Assembly (NCBI RefSeq): GCF_007858475.1
Contig: NZ_VIGX01000024.1
Coordinates: 1 to 52,693, forward strand
From: Tsukamurella conjunctivitidis
GTDB taxonomy: Bacteria > Actinomycetota > Actinomycetes > Mycobacteriales > Mycobacteriaceae
DNA length: 52,693 nucleotides
Direction of reading: 5' to 3'
The notes beneath the pieces are model-generated. The model searched no databases. It was not told where the DNA came from and saw only the letters and a program-made list of their open reading frames with translations. This document shows positions 42,147 through 49,729 of the stretch, one piece after another; within the stretch, counting starts at the first letter, position 1; every line of letters begins with the position of its first letter. A program made the position numbers and the translations under genes.

Positions 42147-42761
42147 TCAGCCGCTGGGCGACCGCCGGCGCACCCGAGTGAGCCGTCCCGAGAGGTAGCT
42201 CTCGATCGTCTCCGCCACGGACGGCCCCGCGGAATCGCCGCCCCGGCCTCCCGCCTCGCGTGCGCCGACGCCGGCGGGCACCGGCGAGGATCGCATCACG
42301 GCCTCGCCGAGCGCGATCCGCCAGATCCCGCGCACCGTCTCGGCCGCCTCGTCGTCGTCGAACCCGAGATCGCGGACGCTCTCCGTCAGGACGAGCGCGT
42401 GGTTGCGGGTGAGCTCCTCGATCCCGACGTGACCGTCCAGCACTCCCGAGAGCGCCCAGGAGTGGACTTCCAGGAACTCGGCCACCGCCTCCGAGGTCCG
42501 CACGGCGCGCTCGAACGGGTCGAGCTTCTCGAGCTCCCCGGCGTCCCCCGCACCGTCGGACAGGCTGAACAGGAAGCCGAGCAGCTCGTTCTTCGAGGCG
42601 AAGTAGTAGTAGATGCCCATGGTGCTCGTGCCGAGTCGGTCGGCGAGGTAGCGCATGGAGAGGCTCGAGTAGCCCTCCTGGGTCACGATCTCGATCGCCA
42701 TCTCGACGATCTTGTCGCGGTTCATCCGCGCAGGTCTGCCTTGGCGGCCCGTGGTGCTCAT
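42147..42761 (-). CDS. TetR-family transcriptional regulator
   Basis: 204 aa from ATG 42761, which has GAGGAGG about 10 nt upstream; an in-frame ATG at 42797 would add 12 residues but has no SD. Residues about 12-58 form the TetR N-terminal HTH: NRDKIVEMAIEIVTQEGYSSLSMRYLADRLGTSTMGIYYYFASKNELL. The ligand domain follows (about 70-190). It lies between the DinB gene and the SRPBCC gene, all on the minus strand, and may regulate one of them or itself. Confidence 0.9.
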   Translation of the reverse strand: MSTTGRQGRPARMNRDKIVEMAIEIVTQEGYSSLSMRYLADRLGTSTMGIYYYFASKNELLGFLFSLSDGAGDAGELEKLDPFERAVRTSEAVAEFLEVHSWALSGVLDGHVGIEELTRNHALVLTESVRDLGFDDDEAAETVRGIWRIALGEAVMRSSPVPAGVGAREAGGRGGDSAGPSVAETIESYLSGRLTRVRRRSPSG

Positions 42762-42862
42762 ACGGTGCGACGCCTCCTCGGTCGGAATCATTGTCACCAG
42801 TCATTCGGAGCCGAAGCCCGGACGGATCGACTCCGACGAAGGGCGGCTCCTGTGCGCTGCGC

Positions 42863-43297
42863 TCAGGCCAGCTTCTCCAGGTGCGCCGACAAGCCCTTGG
42901 CCCCGTCGGCGAAGAGCTTGTTCACGGCGAGGGTCAGGACCGGCTCGAGAAGGCGGAAGACGCCGTGGAAGGCGAACTCCACGGCGTAGGTGACGGCACT
43001 GCCCGATCCCGTGGGCGCGATGGTGATGGTGTCGACCGCGGTGAGGGAGCTCTTGTGTCCCCGCAAGCGGATCAGCGAGGTGGGCTCGAGTTCGGTGAGT
43101 TCGTAGTCGAGGTCGGTCCGGGCGCCGGCGAACGTGCTCGTGACCCGGTAGGTCGAGCCCACGCCGCCGTCACCGGTGAGCCGCGCTACCGCGACGGCGT
43201 TGGGATCCCACTCCTGGGCGTTGGTGAAGTCGGCCAGGTATGCGAACACGGCGCTCGCGGGCGCCGAGGTGTGCACGGTCTGCTGCTTGGTGATCAC
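42863..43297 (-). CDS. SRPBCC (polyketide cyclase/START-like) protein
   Basis: 144 aa from GTG 43297 (SD-like GGAAGG upstream). Starts KQQTVHTSAPASAVFAYLADFTNAQEWDP, typical of the SRPBCC ligand-binding helix-grip fold, and continues with VGSTYRVTSTFAGARTDLDYELTELEP, ending in FADGAKGLSAHLEKL. These proteins bind hydrophobic ligands. Same strand as the TetR gene and the SDR on either side. Confidence 0.85.
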   Translation of the reverse strand: MITKQQTVHTSAPASAVFAYLADFTNAQEWDPNAVAVARLTGDGGVGSTYRVTSTFAGARTDLDYELTELEPTSLIRLRGHKSSLTAVDTITIAPTGSGSAVTYAVEFAFHGVFRLLEPVLTLAVNKLFADGAKGLSAHLEKLA

Positions 43298-43342
43298 GCG
43301 ATGTGCCTTCCAGGTGTGAGGTGATACGAGAAGAGTTCGCGG

Positions 43343-44305
43343 CTAGGGTGCGATGCCCGCGAAGGAGCACACCCGACGCCAGACCGCCGCCCGATCGGTC
43401 TCGGTGAACTCGGTGCGTCGCAGGTAGCGCTCCGGCCGTGGGGCGCGATCGTGCCAGAACCGTCCGTTCTCGGGCTTCGGAGTGGTCGCCGCGAGCCAGA
43501 CGGCGGTGTCGGCGCCCTGGTCCGCGTCCCGCAGCAGCGGACCGGTCACCTTGGTGAAACCGGGCAGGGAGTCGGCGACGCCGGGGGTGGCCACCCATCC
43601 GGGGTGCATTCCCGCCACGGTGACGTCCGCCGACGCCCACCGGCGCGCCAGGATCGGCACCATCGCCACCTGGACGCACTTGCTCCGCGCGTACGCGGTG
43701 GCGCCCTTGTACCGGCCGGCGCGGTAGTCGAGATCGTCGACGGGAAGCTCGGCGGTGTACATCCCGCCCGACGACATGAAGATCACGCGGGCGTCCTCGC
43801 TGTCAGCCAGCTGGGGCACCAGCAGATCCGTCAGGAGTACCGGCCCCAGGACGTGCGTGGCGAGGGAGAGTTCGTGACCGTTGGTGGCCGCGGTCCACTG
43901 CGGCGGCATCACACCGGCGTTGTGCACGATCACGTCGACACCGTGTGCCGCGAGCCGCCGCGCCAGATCGGGAACCGCGGCGAGATCCGAGACATCGCCC
44001 AGTTCGACGGCGACGACGCTCCCCGGATGATTCCGGAGGATGCGGGCACGCACCTCATCGGCACGCGCACCGTTGCGCCCCGTGATCACGACCTTCGCCC
44101 CCAGGCCCGCGACCTGCTCGGCGATCGCCGCCCCGATGCCCGAGGTGGCTCCGGTGACGACGACCGTGCGCCCGGCCAGGGAGCCGGGGCGCGGATCGTC
44201 CGTGCCCCATCGAGCCCTGCGCAGCGCGAAGCCGATCTTCGAATAGCCGAACACGATGGATCGGTCCACGACCGCGTCGAGCAATCCCGTCCGTCTGTCT
44301 GTCAC
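43343..44305 (-). CDS. SDR family oxidoreductase (DHRS12/retinol-dehydrogenase-like)
   Basis: 320 aa from GTG 44305, with GAGGGAG SD about 8 nt upstream. Classical SDR marks: TGATSGIG (about residues 51-58), NAGVM, catalytic serine in SSGGMY, YARSK as YxxxK, and PGWVATPG. An N-terminal extension of about 45 residues precedes the Rossmann fold, as in DHRS12-like proteins. Substrate unknown; 45 bp separates it from the SRPBCC gene. Confidence 0.9.
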   Translation of the reverse strand: MTDRRTGLLDAVVDRSIVFGYSKIGFALRRARWGTDDPRPGSLAGRTVVVTGATSGIGAAIAEQVAGLGAKVVITGRNGARADEVRARILRNHPGSVVAVELGDVSDLAAVPDLARRLAAHGVDVIVHNAGVMPPQWTAATNGHELSLATHVLGPVLLTDLLVPQLADSEDARVIFMSSGGMYTAELPVDDLDYRAGRYKGATAYARSKCVQVAMVPILARRWASADVTVAGMHPGWVATPGVADSLPGFTKVTGPLLRDADQGADTAVWLAATTPKPENGRFWHDRAPRPERYLRRTEFTETDRAAVWRRVCSFAGIAP

Positions 44306-44424
44306 CGGAACTCCCTCGTCGGCCTACCTGGACATGAGGTATTCGGCGCGGAGAGCGATCCGGATGGGATCGGATCAGAACGTGCCTGAGATCGTTCGGC
44401 CGCCACAGCGGTCCTCAGGCGTCG

Positions 44425-45387
44425 CTAGCGCGACGGGATGAACCGTGCCGCGGTCGTGCCGGCGGCGGCGTCGACCTCCGGGTGCGACGCCAGCACCTCC
44501 TCGAGCGAACGGTGGCGTCCGCCCTGCTCCGGCTTGACCAGAGTGTGCTGTCGGACGTCGATCAGACCGCGGCGGAACGCATCCGCACAACCGGTCAGGT
44601 ACGTCATGTACGTGTCGTACACGGCCTGTGGATGAATCCGAAGGGCCTGCTCGCGCGCCGCCTCCAGGTTCGCCGCCCAGATGTCGAGGGTCCTCGCGTA
44701 GTGCGGTTGCAGGCTCTGCACCTGGACCACGTCGAATCCGCCCATTTCGGCGAGAAGAGGGAAGTACTTGGTGATGGGGAGTTCGCCGCCCGGAAAGATC
44801 TCGGTGCGGATGAAACGGAAGAAGTCGAAATCGGCGCGGGTGACTTTGCTCCTACCCCGGAAAGTGTCCATTCCGAAGGTCATGATGGTGTGGATCATCG
44901 CCCTGCCACCGTCCGGGAGAATATCGAAGGCGCGGTCGAAGAAGGCGAGATGGCGCTCGTGGGTGAAGTGCTCGAAAGCCCCGATGCTGACGATCGCATC
45001 GACCGGAGCGTCGAACTCCTCCCACCCCTGCAGCCGTACCTCCGCGGAGCGATCGGACTTCAGGTCCGCCAGGCGGCGGCTGACCGACTCGTACTGGTTC
45101 TTCGACAGCGTCAAACCCACCACGTTGACATCGTATTTCTCCACCGCACGGATCAGCGTTGTTCCCCAACCGCATCCGACATCGAGCAGCGTCTGCCCGG
45201 GCGTGAGGCCGAGCTTGCCGAGGGACAGGTCGACCTTCGCGAGCTGAGCCTCCTCCAGGGTCATCTCCTCGCGCTCGAAGTAGGCGCACGAGTACGTCTG
45301 CGTCGGATCGAGGAACAGCCGGAAGAATTCATCCGACAGGTCGTAGTGGGCCTGCACATCCTCGAAGTGGGGATCCAGCTCAGGCAT
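44425..45387 (-). CDS. Cyclopropane mycolic acid synthase-family SAM methyltransferase
   Basis: 320 aa, a typical length for CmaA/PcaA/MmaA or Cfa-like enzymes of mycolic-acid bacteria. Marks: N-terminal AHYDLSDEFFRLFLDPTQTYSCAYFE, SAM-binding LDVGCGWGTTLIRA, GLTLSKNQ, and SIGAFEHF with the active-site Glu/His, GGRAMIHTIM. It modifies double bonds in mycolates or fatty acids by adding methylene or methyl groups. Transcribed away from the HadA-like gene at 45550 through a 162-bp gap. Confidence 0.93.
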   Translation of the reverse strand: MPELDPHFEDVQAHYDLSDEFFRLFLDPTQTYSCAYFEREEMTLEEAQLAKVDLSLGKLGLTPGQTLLDVGCGWGTTLIRAVEKYDVNVVGLTLSKNQYESVSRRLADLKSDRSAEVRLQGWEEFDAPVDAIVSIGAFEHFTHERHLAFFDRAFDILPDGGRAMIHTIMTFGMDTFRGRSKVTRADFDFFRFIRTEIFPGGELPITKYFPLLAEMGGFDVVQVQSLQPHYARTLDIWAANLEAAREQALRIHPQAVYDTYMTYLTGCADAFRRGLIDVRQHTLVKPEQGGRHRSLEEVLASHPEVDAAAGTTAARFIPSR

Positions 45388-45549
45388 GGCGGCCTTTCGT
45401 TCGGCTACGGGTCTCCCGTGCGTTCAGCACGAGCATCAGCTGGAAAAGTAATGCAGAACACAGCGCCCCGCATCGCCGAACAATTAGATTTCGGTGTACA
45501 TGAATTCCGAGCGGTTACCGCGCTCGGAAGAATCGAGTAAAAACGACTC

Positions 45550-46104
45550 GTGCCCTCACCGAACAGTCGTCAATCCGATGCTGCAGACGCCCCGTACGCC
45601 GACGGCTGGGACCTGTGGTTCCACGACGCCTACGAGGTCAGTTCCGAGGCCGTCAGGGCCTTCGCCCGGGCCACCCGCGACCCCCACATCGCCTACGCCG
45701 GGCGCGGCATCCTCGCCCCGGACTGCCCCGTACCGATCACCCTGCTGGCCGCACCCATGTTCGACGCCGCAGCGGCCCTCGTCAGTCGCGCGATCCCCAA
45801 CTGCAATCTCTCCCGCATCGTCCATGCGGCACAACAGTTCACCGCTCTGGACGCACTGCGTATCGGCCAGCGGATCAGCATCGGAGCACGCCTGTCCTCG
45901 CACGTCGTCAAAGCGGGTACGGACATCATCACCATCGACACCACCGCCTACGCCGACGACGCCCCGCGGCTCGCCGCGGTCCTCACCATCGCCCACTCCG
46001 ACAGCGCCGGACCGGCCGTCGACCTCGACTCCGTCGCGGACCACATCATGCTCACCGGAACCGGACCGTCGGACAGCAACGCCTACACCAGCAGCGCACG
46101 CTGA
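45550..46104 (+). CDS. HadA/FAS1-dehydratase-like hot-dog protein
   Basis: 184 aa from GTG 45550. VSSEAVRAFARATRDPH matches the start of the FAS1-like dehydratase/HadA N-terminal hot-dog family. IVHAAQQFTALDALRIGQRISIGARLSSHVVKAGTDIITIDTTAYA matches its central strand order. Such subunits dehydrate hydroxyacyl-ACP in mycolate elongation. It lacks a MaoC-type D-x4-H catalytic motif, so it may be a non-catalytic partner like HadA. Neighbour of the mycolate methyltransferase. It is the last gene before the accessory region. The start is uncertain. Confidence 0.65.
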   Translation: MPSPNSRQSDAADAPYADGWDLWFHDAYEVSSEAVRAFARATRDPHIAYAGRGILAPDCPVPITLLAAPMFDAAAALVSRAIPNCNLSRIVHAAQQFTALDALRIGQRISIGARLSSHVVKAGTDIITIDTTAYADDAPRLAAVLTIAHSDSAGPAVDLDSVADHIMLTGTGPSDSNAYTSSAR

Positions 46105-46221
46105 CTCGAACACCTCCGCGGACACCGTGACTCGCGTGAACCGCCGCACCGCTGCCGGTGATCGCGCCCGCCCTCTTCAAAGGACGGTGGAGTCCGACGG
46201 AACGTCGGCAGAAACGACGAA

Positions 46222-46260
46222 ACCCGGGGTACGGGCTCTTGAAGAGTTCGTACCCCGGGT
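46222..46260. repeat. 12-bp inverted repeat (hairpin)
   Basis: ACCCGGGGTACG at 46222-46233 is perfectly complementary to CGTACCCCGGGT at 46249-46260, with a 15-nt loop that contains a small CTC/GAG pairing. No T-tract. It lies 118 bp after the HadA-like gene and might terminate that transcript, or form the edge of the accessory region. Confidence 0.65.
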
Positions 46261-46262
46261 CC

Positions 46263-46299
46263 AGCAGTTCATGGAACTGCTCTCTGTGAGCAGTTCCAT
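46263..46299. repeat. Three-arm repeat that can form two exclusive hairpins
   Basis: AGCAGTTC occurs at 46263-46270 and 46289-46296, with its complement GAACTGCT at 46274-46281 between. Arms 1 and 2 give an 8-bp stem with a 3-nt loop; arms 2 and 3 extend to a perfect 12-bp stem (46271-46282 with 46288-46299, 5-nt loop). The two cannot form together. Confidence 0.6.
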
Positions 46300-46604
46300 A
46301 ATTGCTGTATAGGGTCTGTTTTCCTGACGAGCTTTCCACCTCATTATCGCAGGAATTCCACCGCATTTTGGCGGCGACACGCCGGGTGTCGGAGGCCTTT
46401 GCACAGACCTGTGGTGGTTGGTGGATCGTCGCGGTCTCGTCGGCTTCGGATGTGCCGACCAGACCGGATGTTTGCCGCAGCAGCGGCCTGGGCCAGTGTC
46501 CGATTTTGGGCGGGAGATTTTCCACCACTTATTGGTCGTCTTGCGAAACGCCGGATGGCCGGCCCCGCGCTGTGCAGGGTCGGCCATCCGATCGGGTCGT
46601 TAGG

Positions 46605-48392
46605 TCAGGTTCGGGGTGGTGTCTTCGCCGGCGGGTGTCCGAGATCGGATTCGAGTAGGCGCATGCGGATATCAATGGATTCGGCTCGATGTTGTCGGCG
46701 GTCGTAGGCCTCTTGGGTTCGGTGGTTGAGGACCGCAACTGCCGCGGCGAGGGTGATCGCGATCAACGGCTCGCGTCGTGGTCCCTCGACCAACTCTTTC
46801 AAACCGGTGACGGCGTTCGACTTGAGTTGGCTAAATCGCTGCTCGGTCAGGGACCGGGCAGCCTCGTAGTACAGCGCGTGTTCCCACGATCCGGGAGTCA
46901 TGCCCCATTGGGCGAGCCTGACCTGCGCGTCCGTCAGGGTCACTGTCAGCGATGCGTTCGAGCAGCAACCGTAGCGGTCTGCGGACCACGTCGGGTCGAC
47001 GGCCGGGACGCTGGAATCTACCGACAGCGACTCGGGTTTGAGGGGACACCGGACGCGTCCCATGGCGGCGGGGCAGACCAGCTTGACGGTCAGCTGCTCG
47101 TCTCGGGAGCCTCCGATTCTGGGGCGTCCTCGGGTGACGTTGCGGTATTCGGGGCGCGAGTTTCGACCCATCAGGAGCGGGAGGACCTGCGCGAGGGCTC
47201 GATCGTGCTCGGCGAAACCCGATGGATTCGACTCGAGCATGGTCCGAGTCGGCCGCACCGTGAACTTATTGATGTGCGGCTGCACCGCGGGGCAGTAGAA
47301 GTCCCCGGCGACTTGCACAGGTCCGGGGTCGGTCTCCCGGCCTGCCGCGGGAGCGCTCGGATAGACCGTCTTCCAGTGACTGGGGTAACGGCCGACGTAG
47401 GCGTACTGCTCGCGGATCATCGTCTCGGCCCACGTGCGCTTGACGTTGTACCCCATGTCGACGGTCAGGAACGGCCACGCCGCCCGAGAGCTAGGGCTTC
47501 GACCGGTCAGGTCGTTTTCCTTAGCGCGGGTCAGCGCTTCAAAGAGGCCCTCGACGCTTCCGGAGGTGACCTTGCCGACGCTGATGCCGATGACGACGGG
47601 AGGTACGGCGTGCAGCTGGTGAGGTTCGCCGACTCGGGTCAGCGCAGTCAGACCGAGCCCGTACCCGGACTTGGTGATCTTGCCGTTCAGAGCCAAGGGC
47701 TCAGAGCCGGTGCTCACTGCATTGTCCTGCCCGCGAGCGTAAGGACTTCCTCCCGGGGTGGCGCCACGGAGCTTGTCGTCCTTGACGCCGAGACCGTACA
47801 TGTGACGGGCGAGATCGAAGGTCGATTCATCGGTCACGAGATCGCCGCGACAACCCTGCGGACGTTTCTCCCATACCGAGGCGGCCACGATCCGGTTGAT
47901 CAGGATGCTCAGTCGTTCGCCGGCGCGTTCTGCGGCGTGCCACTGCTCGGCAGTGCGGTCGCCCAGCAGTCGCTTGTGTTCCTTGTTCGAGATCCGTTGG
48001 GCTGGAAGGTCAGCGTGGGGATCGACCGGGGTGAACTGGCGGGTCAGCCAGGCGTGGAATCGGGTGTACTCACGCTTCGGCTGGTCGTAGATGGCCGAGG
48101 TGTTAGCGCCCGCCATACCGACAGCGGCGAGTTGCTCGTCCGTCATGTCCGCGATCGTGGCGAGGATCTGCCGGATCGTCACGGTGCGCTGGTGGAACGT
48201 CAGGATGAGGATCGCGGTCAAGACAGCCCGGCTCGTATAGACGAATCCGCTCGGCGGACGGCCACCGGCGCCCCGTTCCAGGGCATGCCAGCAATCGATC
48301 AGACTGTCGGCTTCGGAACGATCGACGATGCCGATGACCGTGTCGAACAAGCGCGACGCCACGGTCAGCGTGGGCTGAAAGGGAGTGATCAT
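46605..48392 (-). CDS. DDE-type transposase-like protein (595 aa)
   Basis: 595 aa. A catalytic triad fits D188 (LVTDES), D312 (TVDMGYN) and E517 (SLTEQRFSQLK, E followed by a lysine seven residues on), with about 205 residues between the second D and E, as in transposases with an insertion domain. That insertion holds Cys residues (FYCP, VCPAAMGRVRCP, YGCCS) resembling the CP-rich region of IS1182-type elements. N-terminal residues 50-110 look helical and DNA-binding. ATG 48392 overlaps the stop of the recombinase-like gene (ATGA), so the two are coupled. It is divergent from any family I can name; no flanking terminal repeats or target duplication were found. Confidence 0.65.
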   Translation of the reverse strand: MITPFQPTLTVASRLFDTVIGIVDRSEADSLIDCWHALERGAGGRPPSGFVYTSRAVLTAILILTFHQRTVTIRQILATIADMTDEQLAAVGMAGANTSAIYDQPKREYTRFHAWLTRQFTPVDPHADLPAQRISNKEHKRLLGDRTAEQWHAAERAGERLSILINRIVAASVWEKRPQGCRGDLVTDESTFDLARHMYGLGVKDDKLRGATPGGSPYARGQDNAVSTGSEPLALNGKITKSGYGLGLTALTRVGEPHQLHAVPPVVIGISVGKVTSGSVEGLFEALTRAKENDLTGRSPSSRAAWPFLTVDMGYNVKRTWAETMIREQYAYVGRYPSHWKTVYPSAPAAGRETDPGPVQVAGDFYCPAVQPHINKFTVRPTRTMLESNPSGFAEHDRALAQVLPLLMGRNSRPEYRNVTRGRPRIGGSRDEQLTVKLVCPAAMGRVRCPLKPESLSVDSSVPAVDPTWSADRYGCCSNASLTVTLTDAQVRLAQWGMTPGSWEHALYYEAARSLTEQRFSQLKSNAVTGLKELVEGPRREPLIAITLAAAVAVLNHRTQEAYDRRQHRAESIDIRMRLLESDLGHPPAKTPPRT

Positions 48393-49516
48393 GCTGCCCG
48401 CACCCCCGCCACGTAGTCGAGAATCGAGTACATCCCATAGGTGGGTAGATCGGAGGTGACATCGCGGAGCGCTGTCAGCGTGGAGACGTCGGCCAGTTGC
48501 AGCCACAGAGCGGCCGGCACAGTCTCAGCGAGGTCCGTCAGCCACCGCATCCGCAGCGCATACAGGTCCAACGGTCGAAGTTTGTTGGCGCGCAAATCCT
48601 CATTGATCCGGTTCGTCATATTGCGTTCCGCCTGCGCCATCCCCGGCCGAAACAGCGACGCATCCCCCACCTGCTCCGCGCGCGTGAGCAACCGCTTCGA
48701 CGCCGCGCGATCGGCGATAGGGACAGACCTGCGACCGCCACTGTGATTCGGGAGCGAGACGACGGCGTAGTCGCGGCCACCGCGGCGCCCCGCAGTGACA
48801 TCGACACCGCGCAAGACCTTGAAGTCACTCGGTCGGGCACCAACTCCCAGACACAGGTCGAGCAACAGATACAGGCGAACCTGCAGCTCGCCCTCGAGTC
48901 GCGCAGCGGTGCCGTAGTGATCGGCGATCACATGATCACCTGCCGGTCGGTGCCGGCGTGGACGCGGCGAGATCGGCTGATTCGCCGGCGGGAACTCCCG
49001 CGGATGCACCAATCTGCCCACCGCATACAACTGGTACTTCACCTGGTGCATACCCTTATCCCGACCTCGCCGGCGACGATCCTCGAGATACTGGTCCACA
49101 TTCGACCGCCGCAGCGCGACAGACAGATTCAGCGTCCCGCGGTCATCGACGTGGTCGACGAGGTATCGGGACACTTCCCGAGCTGCGGTCTCGACGGTGG
49201 GGCGGGCACGGACCGGCAGCCTCGTCTGCAACGCGGCCGAATACCGCGCTGCCGCATCCACCTTCCGCTTGCTGCGCCCGCGTACTCCCAGCGTTGCGAG
49301 CCGGTCGAAGAGCGCCTCCTGTCCCTCCGGGACCCAGGATTCTGGCGCGCCCAGCCACATCGCAGATACCTGCGGCTCGGGTGGGTGCGCACCTAGTTCC
49401 CGGACCGGTTCCGGCGGTACCGGCAGCTCAGTGACGACCGACGCAGCAGGGGGCGTGGCCGCCACCGAGGCTACCAGCGTCTTGGCGGAGCGATGGTGAC
49501 CGGAGAAGCGGGCCAT
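48389..49516 (-). CDS. Degenerate tyrosine-recombinase-like protein (375 aa)
   Basis: 375 aa. It reads as an integrase with N-terminal SAM-like DNA-binding region (about 130-200) and a catalytic-like domain. YLLLDLCLGVGARPSDFKVLRGVDV matches box I with R228. RPLDLYALRMRWLTDLAE takes the place of box II, but the HxxR motif is Y319-A-L-R322, so His is replaced by Tyr. The end (YGMYSILDYV) offers candidate nucleophile tyrosines. ATG 49516 is fixed by a perfect SD (GGAGGTGATC) 5 nt upstream. Coupled on both sides, to a 23-aa ORF and to the transposase-like gene. Whether it is active is open. Confidence 0.65.
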   Translation of the reverse strand: MARFSGHHRSAKTLVASVAATPPAASVVTELPVPPEPVRELGAHPPEPQVSAMWLGAPESWVPEGQEALFDRLATLGVRGRSKRKVDAAARYSAALQTRLPVRARPTVETAAREVSRYLVDHVDDRGTLNLSVALRRSNVDQYLEDRRRRGRDKGMHQVKYQLYAVGRLVHPREFPPANQPISPRPRRHRPAGDHVIADHYGTAARLEGELQVRLYLLLDLCLGVGARPSDFKVLRGVDVTAGRRGGRDYAVVSLPNHSGGRRSVPIADRAASKRLLTRAEQVGDASLFRPGMAQAERNMTNRINEDLRANKLRPLDLYALRMRWLTDLAETVPAALWLQLADVSTLTALRDVTSDLPTYGMYSILDYVAGVRAA

Positions 49517-49587
49517 CAGCGGATCACCTCCGCCGACACACGTGCCGCGACGTCCTTGACATCGACTTTTGGGTACGACAAACTCAT
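49516..49587 (-). CDS. 23-aa ORF coupled to the recombinase-like gene
   Basis: ATG 49587 with SD-like AAGGGGAT about 6 nt upstream; encodes MSLSYPKVDVKDVAARVSAEVIR and stops in TGATG, so its stop shares a base with the recombinase start. Its last codons hold the recombinase SD (GGAGGTGATC). It may act as a leader ORF for translational coupling, or be a tiny protein. It is too short to assess by homology. Confidence 0.45.
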   Translation of the reverse strand: MSLSYPKVDVKDVAARVSAEVIR

Positions 49588-49620
49588 GACAGATCCCCTT
49601 CCCAGGACGATCTAGGTTCG

Positions 49621-49640
49621 AGACCAATTGGCGTTGGTCT
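49621..49640. repeat. Inverted repeat with TTGGCG centre (site 1)
   Basis: AGACCAA - TTGGCG - TTGGTCT: perfect 7-bp arms around a 6-bp centre, 34 bp upstream of the 23-aa ORF on the minus strand. It resembles a tyrosine-recombinase core site (inverted arms around a 6-8 bp spacer) or a leader-RNA hairpin. Confidence 0.55.
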
Positions 49641-49647
49641 AGTGCGC

Positions 49648-49679
49648 AAGGCCTGCGAGTTGGCGCTCGTAGGCCTTTT
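49648..49679. repeat. Inverted repeat with TTGGCG centre (site 2), T-tract on plus strand
   Basis: 12-bp arms (AAGGCCTGCGAG / CTCGTAGGCCTT, one G-T mismatch) around the same TTGGCG centre as site 1, in the same orientation, centre-to-centre 32 bp. Read on the plus strand it is followed by TTTT and could be an intrinsic terminator; alternatively it is a second recombination-type site. Confidence 0.55.
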
Positions 49680-49729
49680 GCGTGTGCGAGGTAAGACGAG
49701 AAGTACGGCGTCCCGTCAGGTTGGTGTGG

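Larger units (their letters stand above)
46105..46604. other. Gene-poor junction with hairpins
   Basis: 500 bp between the HadA-like gene and the convergent transposase-like gene. It holds two strong inverted repeats (listed separately). Open frames on the minus strand at 46052-46528 and 46177-46587 run through the hairpins, but neither has a recognisable domain or SD, so I do not call them. This is the left boundary of the accessory region. Confidence 0.5.

Noticed and set aside
46368-46373. A third TTGGCG near the far end of the transposase-like operon
   Set aside because: It has no inverted arms around it and the hexamer is expected by chance in GC-rich DNA, so it does not support a matching end site.
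46177-46587. Minus-strand 136-aa open frame downstream of the transposase-like gene
   Set aside because: Runs through both hairpins, no SD, no family pattern; a second overlapping frame is equally plausible.
49613-49640. Possible tRNA fragment or tRNA-derived att site (GGTTCGA)
   Set aside because: The motif resembles a T-loop, but no 5-bp T-stem, acceptor stem or anticodon arm can be formed around it.
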